Origin: Galbula dea
Lineage: Eukaryota > Chordata > Aves > Piciformes > Galbulidae
Direction of reading: 5' to 3'
Assembly (NCBI GenBank): GCA_013399015.1
Contig: VWZX01010527.1
Location: forward strand, 1,550,001 to 1,614,000
DNA: 64,000 nucleotides
In this document: piece after piece, positions 51,701 through 60,700 of the stretch
Position numbering within the stretch: the stretch's first letter is position 1
Layout: each line of letters begins with the position of its first letter
Notes under the pieces: model-generated
What the model was told of the DNA's origin: nothing
The model's input: the letters and a program-made list of their open reading frames with translations, nothing else
Database searches by the model: none
Translations under genes and position numbers: made by a program

Positions 51701-54700
51701 TGGATTTAGTGTGAGAGTAATGGTGATAACACACTGGTATTTTAGTTGTTGCTAAGAAGTGCTTAACCTAACTTAACAGTTTTTCAGTTTCCCAGGCACT
51801 GCCAATAAGCAGGTGGACAAGAAGATGGGAGGAACCATGGTCTGGAGAGCTGACCCAAAGGGATATTCCACACAACAGAACAACCTGCTCAGTACATGAA
51901 CTGAGGAGAGTTGGCTGGGTTGGGCAGATCACTGCTAGGGAAATGGTCAGCGAGAGGTGAGCAACTGCACTGTGCATCACTTCTCTTTTCTTGAGTTTTA
52001 CTTCTCTCTCTTTTTGTTACATCCCTCTTCATCACTACCACTACTATTATGATGATTATTAATTTACTGTTATTGCTATTATTTTAATAACTAAACTGTT
52101 CTTATCTCAACCCCTGAGTCTTACTTTTTTTCCCACTTCTCCTCCCCATCGCACTGGGAGGGGTGAGGAGTGAGCAAGCAGATGTAGAGTGCCTGAATGC
52201 TGACTGGGGTTAAATCACAACAACTTTATGACAGACAGCAACAACTAGAACACATACCTGGGATTTTGTACAGTTTGCCAAGAATTGCACCTGCACAAAG
52301 GAAAGGCAACACAGAGTGAGGAAGCATCAAAAGATGCAATAAAATTAATTCTGCAAGCAAGTCCAACTAAGTATGTTAAAATACATAAGTAAGTAACATG
52401 AGAAAAAAAAGAGACTATTTTTACTTAAGTTTTCTAGAAGACCAAGATCAAGGACAAAAAATTTACCATCTATGACCATTTTGTCTAATTCTGGACTGAG
52501 GATTCCATCCAACTGTTCTTCACTCAATGGCCGTGAACTCTGGCTGACATTCGGCTGAGGCATAGAAGAAGGATCATCAGAGATGGGACCAATATCCAAT
52601 CCAGCTGAAGGAAGAAAGAATCTTAAGTTAGACATAAACAGAAAAATTTATTGGTACAGAATAAAGAGCATCAAACTCTTTTTTGTTTTCCCCTAGAGCT
52701 GAGCTACCAACTAAACCAAGACTTTCTAAGATTTGAGAGAAGTTGAAATAAGATATTCATTAGAGGTGTACAAACTATTTACCTCCAGTTTACTGTATTG
52801 TTTGAAGAATGGGAATTGAACAGAATGCAACTGGAAGAATGTGAAATCAGACTACTGAGTTAGGTACAACATGGTTTTGAGTGTATAGTTTTCAGTATAT
52901 AGTTCCACTGTATCTATTTTTCACATCTATAAGAATCACACTAGTATCACATCCTCACGTACCTTAAAGTTCACTCCGTATGTTCTTATAGTATTATACT
53001 AAATATCTACTGAAGTGTAGTCAATATCAAACAAGTTTTAGAAGTTTCTCTTTCATAAACACCTACTGAATATTCTGGGTCATATCAAAGTGATTTGTTG
53101 GTACTGAGAAAACATAACTTAACACATAGATTTCCTAACATCCTTTACAAGTCAATAAATCTCTCAAATGAGAAAGATCTTTGAAAAAAAGTACCACACA
53201 CTTCAGTATTTAAAGTATATTTCTGTATTAGATACCAAAGAAAAACAAATTCAAAATAATGAAACGTGTCCTTCTCCTTATTGTCAACCTGTGTTTTGCA
53301 TAAAGTGATGAATCATCATCCAGTGGAAGCAAAAAGACTGATGCTGACTGCTTTATTCATGCTTTATAGTCACATTGTTAAAATGCTTTTAATATCTAAA
53401 AGATACCTATGATAAAAACTACACACTACTACTAGAAGTAACATTAAGAGTGGCAGCAAGAAAATGCATGGTTTTGTTTCATGAAACATAAATCTCAGGA
53501 AGGTTTTTAAAAGCTGTAAGCAAAACTTTATGCAGTACTCTGAAACGTGGAGAGCAGAGTTTTTAGGTTGTGTTAGACTCAAACACCACAGAAAGAGTGG
53601 AAAGTGAAAGCATGAATTAGTGACACAGTAAAGGAGAACTAGTTTCTACACATGCAGTTCTTTCAGCTAAAACCACTAGGAAAGATGACTACTTCTAACC
53701 ATGGATCATCCATTCTTTAGTTTCTTACCAAATGGGGAGGGTGAGTTCTCAACCTGGAAAGTGCATAAATCAAGACCTACAGGACCCAAACCAGATAAAA
53801 TGGATGATTATAACACAAAAACAAAACAAAAAGTAAAGAAAAAGCTGCATGCTGAAAAAAGCTACGCAGGTATGATAGACAACAGCAGCTACATCTTATT
53901 CTCTCTTAAGCAGCAAAGCAAAGAGCCAAGTAAAACAAAATGTGGAAAAGGTTGGGGATTTATTTTTTGATAGAGGACAACAAAATCATCTCAAACCAAG
54001 GTATTCTTATGATATGAAAATTGCATCTGCAATCACCTAGAGTGTAACCTATAGATACAGTACAACAAATACTTTTACTCTAAAGAGAAAAAAAAGAAAA
54101 CAGAGACCTTGTAAACATACATACCTGAATGATCTCCAGACTTTACCAAATCATCAGAAAGTATTCCAAGAATATCATCATCAGTATTCAAGACCTCAGA
54201 AAGATCAGCTAAAGGATCGTCCGTGCTACCTGTAGAAGATGCAATAAATTAAATCAACTAGATCAACTAGCCATGGCAGTCATGGCTTGAGAATAGATTT
54301 TGCACATAGGTGAGTATCTTTCCCACTGTTACAACCCAGCTGGCCCAGGAAAGCATTTCTCACTTAATTCAGAGAGCTAGTTCCAAGGACTTCCTTATTT
54401 CCTAAGGCTACTCTCAAAGTTGCTGAATTTTACAATGAATTAGAAGTTCCTTCTGCTGTTTTCCAGAAACAACTCTTTTCCCTTCTACTGCTACTGAAAG
54501 TCAAGATGAAAGGGATTTTTCTTCACTTTATCATTTTTATTCTTTATTTTTATCCTTTGCAGACAAGATCCTAATTCAATCCTGCTTAATGTTTCCCACT
54601 CAGCTAGGTGGGTTAATGTGTCAGTGCAGGCCAGTCTGTTTCCATGTACGTAAAGAGTCCAGCTCCTACCGGTATCAGTAGATGTATTAAAGTGTCTGAA

Positions 54701-57700
54701 AATCACATCACTTTGTGGGTACAGATATTTTGTGTACCTGATAAAAAGTACTATGAAATGTAAGGTTTTAAACAGAACCTAGCTCTGTTGGGGTTTTGGG
54801 TTGGGGTTTTTTTTGAGATACTTGTTTTCCTTTTGGCAATGTGGTCTAACTATGCAGGTAACTAACACCAGGCACCGTAGGGTGATTCTAGTGACTTCAC
54901 CTGGCCAGTAGGCAAAGGACTGACTTCAGCTCTTCTTTAACTTTCCTGAATTCCTACCTGAAGGCAGGTATTGGGGAGAAAAAAAACCTTATGAAGGAAG
55001 CACCAAGACTGTATTAGCAGCCATTCATTCTTCTGTGTTTTTCTCCACAGCCTTCAGTGTGCTTGGAAATAGTCCCTAAAAATTCAACTTCTAATTTGAA
55101 TATAATTCTATTGTATAAGCAGTGAGAAAGAGCTCAGGCAGAAAGATGTAACTGAAGAGTTTACTACCCATAGCTTCAAACTGGCCATGAATAAATTCAG
55201 GCTTCATATCAGAGGGCTCCTAACTATTAAAGCAATCAGATTCTGTAATGACCTTCCAATGAGATCAGCACACTGGAAAAAAGCTACCTGCTTTCAAAAA
55301 ATGGAGCTTGCTAAGTCTACAAAAAACCTGAGTGTTGGTGGTAGCAGAGGGCTAGACTCTATGATCCATAAGTCTTACACAAGACCTCTAATCTAAGGCA
55401 TATTTTTGTATTTTTCTTCTATTTTCTTTGGTTTAATTCTGTGTGCTACACAGACCTGTACAGACTTAATTTTAATGGACATTACAATCAAGGAGTTTCA
55501 GAAGTACATTAAGTGCCAATTGTTGTGCCATCCACTGCTCTTTCTGAAATAGCTGGAGCCCTTGAGCTGAATACAACTGATTATCAATGTAACTTAACCT
55601 CACAAGAACAGTTAGTATACAGACTGCTGCAAAACACATCAGATAAACATTGTAGGAAAAGTGGAAAAGAGAGTGGCAAAGTCCCAATTGCAACAACAAA
55701 ATCAAACTACTAAATTATCACCAACTTCAGCTCTGTATACCTTGAGATCCCAGTTTTGCCTGAGCTGGAGTGGAGGTTGAGCTAAGAAGGGGGTCAGATG
55801 AAGGATCCAAGAAACTGGTGGTCAGATTTGTTTTACATGAGAGTGGAAGTGACTCTTCAGGCAAATTATCTAGGCTCATCTTGTTTTGTCTACTGGTATC
55901 TAGTAGGTCTTTCCCAAAGAAAGCCTCCTGCAAAGAAGAACAAATGATTCAGTGCAGAAAGAACACTGTAGCTATTGAAAAAACCTGGGTAAACAACAAA
56001 GGTAACATTAAAAGCCAATGACTACTAGAAATATAACAACACAGTCCCAGTCTTACATGCCTTCCAGTATGGCAGTATCTCTTCCAGGCTGCGAGGCAGG
56101 GATACAGTGGATACAACTTACCTGAGGTAGCTACATTATTAGATGTTATTATTAAATCCACACCTTAAATTATATACAGAAATTGTGGTATTCCTCTGTA
56201 CATGTGGCACAGGCAGTGTACCTATGCAGTGCTGTTATGTATCACAAGTTTTTCAGTATTTAAATCATTTCTCCTCAGAGAAAAGGGACAGCTGAAGGAG
56301 GGGAATTCTACTGGGCAATTTGATCAAGGCCACACAAGAAGTTTATGAAAACCATTCAAGTGCAGTGTGGTTCAAATTCTAGACCAACCACACACTGCAT
56401 TTCAGTTAGCACAAAATCACCCTAACATCAAACTGCAGTAACAAAACATCTGAAGCTGTTTCATTTACATTAGTGACTTTATTAAAATATTATGTAATAG
56501 CTATCCCTCACCTAAGCCTGAGACTCAGTAATCCAACAACAACCTATTACATTTTAAAGCAAATTTTTATTCATTATATAAAGAACTTTTTATATTATCA
56601 TGCAGTCTTTAAAATCTTGATTTAGGATGCAGCTGCTAAAAATAAAACTAAAGATAGATTGTTCAGAATCAGCTATTCCAGCAGAGAAAAGAAGAGGTTT
56701 TAAAATATTCTGCTTAACAGGAGTAAAAAGTGCATTAAGAAAAAAATACTTATCCTTACTAATTCAAAGGAAATGTTAAGTATTTTCTTTCCAACTCACT
56801 TCACCACTTTAAGAAATTCAAATTATTTTTAGGCAGAAATTGTTCGTTCTTTGCTCTGAATCTCAATACAGTCTGTGTCATGAAATATGGTCAACATCTA
56901 CAAGGTAATAAAGTTTCCATGCAAATGGCAGCTGAGAAGAAGAGTGGCTCAAATAATGTTCTCTGTGAGAGACATATATAAACCAGTTTATAAACTGGCT
57001 GAAGGGAGGTAAGTTGCTCAACCTCCATTAATATTCTGGTTATTTTCCATGACTACCACCTCTAACCTGCTAGGCACTTTACAAACTTAACAGGGGGGAA
57101 AGAGCAGAGACTATTGTGGTAGAGAGATGCAGGGCATATAAAAACACAAACCTGTAGGAAAACAAGTTTTCCCTATCAAATCATGTTCTATCACCTTCTG
57201 AAAATTAAAAATAGTATCTTGAGGAAATAGCATGATCAGGCTCAGCCATCCCACAGAGCTGAATGCTAAAAGCACCATGTGTCAGTTCAGAGAGAAAAGA
57301 AAGGCTTCCTTCCCCCCACCTCCTCTCTCAGAGCAAGCAGAGATCTGTGCATTGAGAAATAACACCAGAGGACTGGAGATGGAACATAATCTATACAGCT
57401 CTATATGATATACAAATACACAGCACACACTGATCATTACTCCCTACAGAAAACTTCAGCTGAATGATAAATTGGGAGAAGAAACACTGATGGTTTAAAT
57501 GAACTATGAATCAGCACACATGAAGCTCAGGTTTCTGAATGGATTGGCACCAGAGGCACAGCAGCAGCTTTACCTGCAGGTAGGCAGGGAAGGTTTCCTC
57601 AAGCTTGTTTTTCTTCTTTCTGTAACGCTTTTTGATTTTCTCAGTACTCTCAGAAGCTGGAGTAGACTCCTCAACTGGAGTGTCTGGAAGCTGTTCTGTC

Positions 57701-60700
57701 CAACCTACAAAGAGCAACATTCAGGCACAAATAAATAAGATATTCAGTATCTTGCTCTAAAGGCACAGTACCTAATGTATCTTGCTACCTCTCTGGGTTC
57801 AGGAGTTTACTGAATATCACTCTAGATGTATTCTGAAGGTGGCTCTTATCTAGCCAGCTGTGAACTGCCACCTGATCATCTGAGCTCTGGCAGTTAAGAA
57901 ATACCACACATGATACTGGTCACATTGCTACCTACTTGTATCTTCACTGGCTGAAGACAGATCTTTAACTGTCATATTTCCAATTCACCTAAGAATTCAG
58001 TCATTTGAAAGAAATGACAGGTGCCACTCAACCAGATACCTGAAAGAGAATTCCACTGAAGTAGTACCTCCAAAACAATCAGTGTTGAGTTACACATTAA
58101 TCCCCTTTCATATCTAATTTTTTCTCAAATTAAAAGTAAAAAGCTTTTTTTTTAAAAAAAAAATCCATGAAAATGCTGTTTTATAAATAATGAACAGGCT
58201 AGAAAAAGAAATCTATAAAGCCCTTCAAGAAAAATTACACATCTATTCAGCTATCATATTCCAAAGTGGCACTGCTTTTTTTGTAAGAAACAAACACAAA
58301 AGCACAGAGTGCTCATCAATCATTCAGCATTTTATTGCAGCAGAGCAGGGAACACACAGCAGGTAAAAACAGAACTTTTTCAGTTCTTCTACTTCTGTCT
58401 CACCAAAGCTAATTACATGAAGTTAATGATCCTGCAAAGTTATTTAAGAAACTGTACTATTGTGATAGTAAAATCAGCTCTGATTTATACTGCAGCAATC
58501 TCTGGTACCATATTCAAGAGAGAGTAGAGTAGAATAAGGCTCATCACACTGTGACCTCTACACTGGTTGAGAGTGAGCTTTTACAGAGAAACATGACAAG
58601 ATTAGCAAAAACCTTGGTAAGGCTGATGAGTGCTGGCAGTTGAGAATCAGGCTCTCAGCAAACTATGATGATTTAAAACACACAAAGACTTTCAGAGCTT
58701 TTTTTTTTTCAGCAATTGTGCCTGAGCAGACAAAAAGAAGCTCAAACTTTTAACTGAAGAATACTTGCTTAAGAATACTGCTTTTAAACAATATGCATTG
58801 TACTGTTACCCAAAGTGGGGAATTAACTTTTTTAGCTAAATTTTTTACTCAAAGGAACAGATCCCTATAGGAAGAAAAAACTTTAAAGCACATGAAACAA
58901 CATAGTGTGCTACACTAAAACAATATTTGCAAATCAGAAAAACACAGCTAGGAGACTAATATTAAAGAGAAAGTGAACACTACATCTGAAAAAGAGACCT
59001 AGCTAGAATACTGGGTTGCACTGATAAAAGAAACATTTGTTGGCTTCCTAAAGTAATCCTACAAATGCAAGCAAGGACAACAGTAACTATTAGTTTTCAA
59101 CACTGCCTGGATGCTGTAGTAAAGATCCAGTCTCCATCACCTTCAAAAAATGTATAGCAAGAGATGCACCAGTCAGGATGTAGAAAGGTTAAAAATACAG
59201 TAGCTACAGTCAGCAGAGAATAACAGAAGAAATCAAAGGCCAAAGTCTTCCGAGATGATACCAACCAACCTTTAGATCAGATACATTTGTGGAATACAGA
59301 ACATTAGTGAATACAAAAAATGATGGTCCAGAAGGCACCTCTGGATCAGGACTGCATCTGGTGGAAGATGTATCAGAAAGAGGACTGCACTAAACCTACC
59401 ACATTTTTTAGACTTCTGTCTTCTACTGATCAAAGCTAGGCTAAAGGAGCTCTGGTACAATGCAGCACTCCTTACAGTGCTCACTAGTTATCTCCTCCAA
59501 TGGCCTGCAATTCATTGTTTCAGTTTCCTTGGGTGCTGCTGAAATTGTAACTATGTAGGAAAGAGTATGTTCAGCTGAATTAACAAAGCCATCATGACAA
59601 ACACAAACTCCTTTTTCCACATCTCTGGAAAGAACTGTATGTTTGCAAGTTACAATATTCTTCTTCATTAAGTGTCAACAAAAATTTTAAACCAAGTTTC
59701 TGCACTTACCTTCATCTCTGCCAGGCAACTGCTCAGAAACAGACCCAGAAGAATCTTTCCTAGAGAGAGATCTTTTAGTCTTGCCCTGCCCCGTTCGACT
59801 CCTCTGACGTACCATAAATCCACCGATGCCTAACAAGGAAGCACAAATTCAGTATTCTGATTAAAGCTGTGTTTCATAATAGGAAAGACAGCCAAGGTTT
59901 TTAATCATGCAGAAAAGAAGTGTTAAAACAAGCAATGGACACACAATGATTGTATCCTACCAGGTCTATATGGTTTTCGTTTCCTTTTTTTAATGCCGTC
60001 AGCTCCTTCTGCCCCTTTGGCATCATCATCCACAGCTTCCCGTTCTGGGCTGGAATCTGATTTTCCATCACAATCCATGAGATCACCTTCTGCAGAAAAG
60101 AGGCAATGGTAACTTTAACTGGAAAGGGGAAAGAAGGTATCTTCCCAATTTTCTGTATCTGGCTGGTGTCTGGGAAGCTGATAGAGAATGACAGAGTTTT
60201 CAAAAGGGTGATAGATACTCACACTCTCTAAACACTTGTAGGAAACTCCCCCTACCTGGACACAAAGACCCAATACATACATACATCTTCTGCAAAATGA
60301 TGTCTACACAAAACCAGAGAATTAGTGCTATAGTTACTAGATGTCAATCTGAGACTTTTTGTGTCATTCCTTTCAGAATCCTGAGCTATCACATTTTCTA
60401 AGCACCTGAGTAATTTCTAGCTATACATCAAAGAATATGGATACAATTTACCAGACAAGATACCCTTCATTTTGTTTAAGTTTGGGGGTTTGTGGGTTTT
60501 TTTTTGTTGTTGTTTGGTTGGTTTGTTTTTTATTGAGAGAATAGACTGAAAAATGGCAGCCTGCACTTGGAAGGTAATGCTTAATGACTCTTTACTTAGA
60601 GGGTTCTTGACTTGAAGCTGTGTGACTGACTGAAAGCAGACTTCTCTAAAAGGAATTTGACTTGCATTATAGAACATTCAGCCCAAAGGAATTACTCAGC

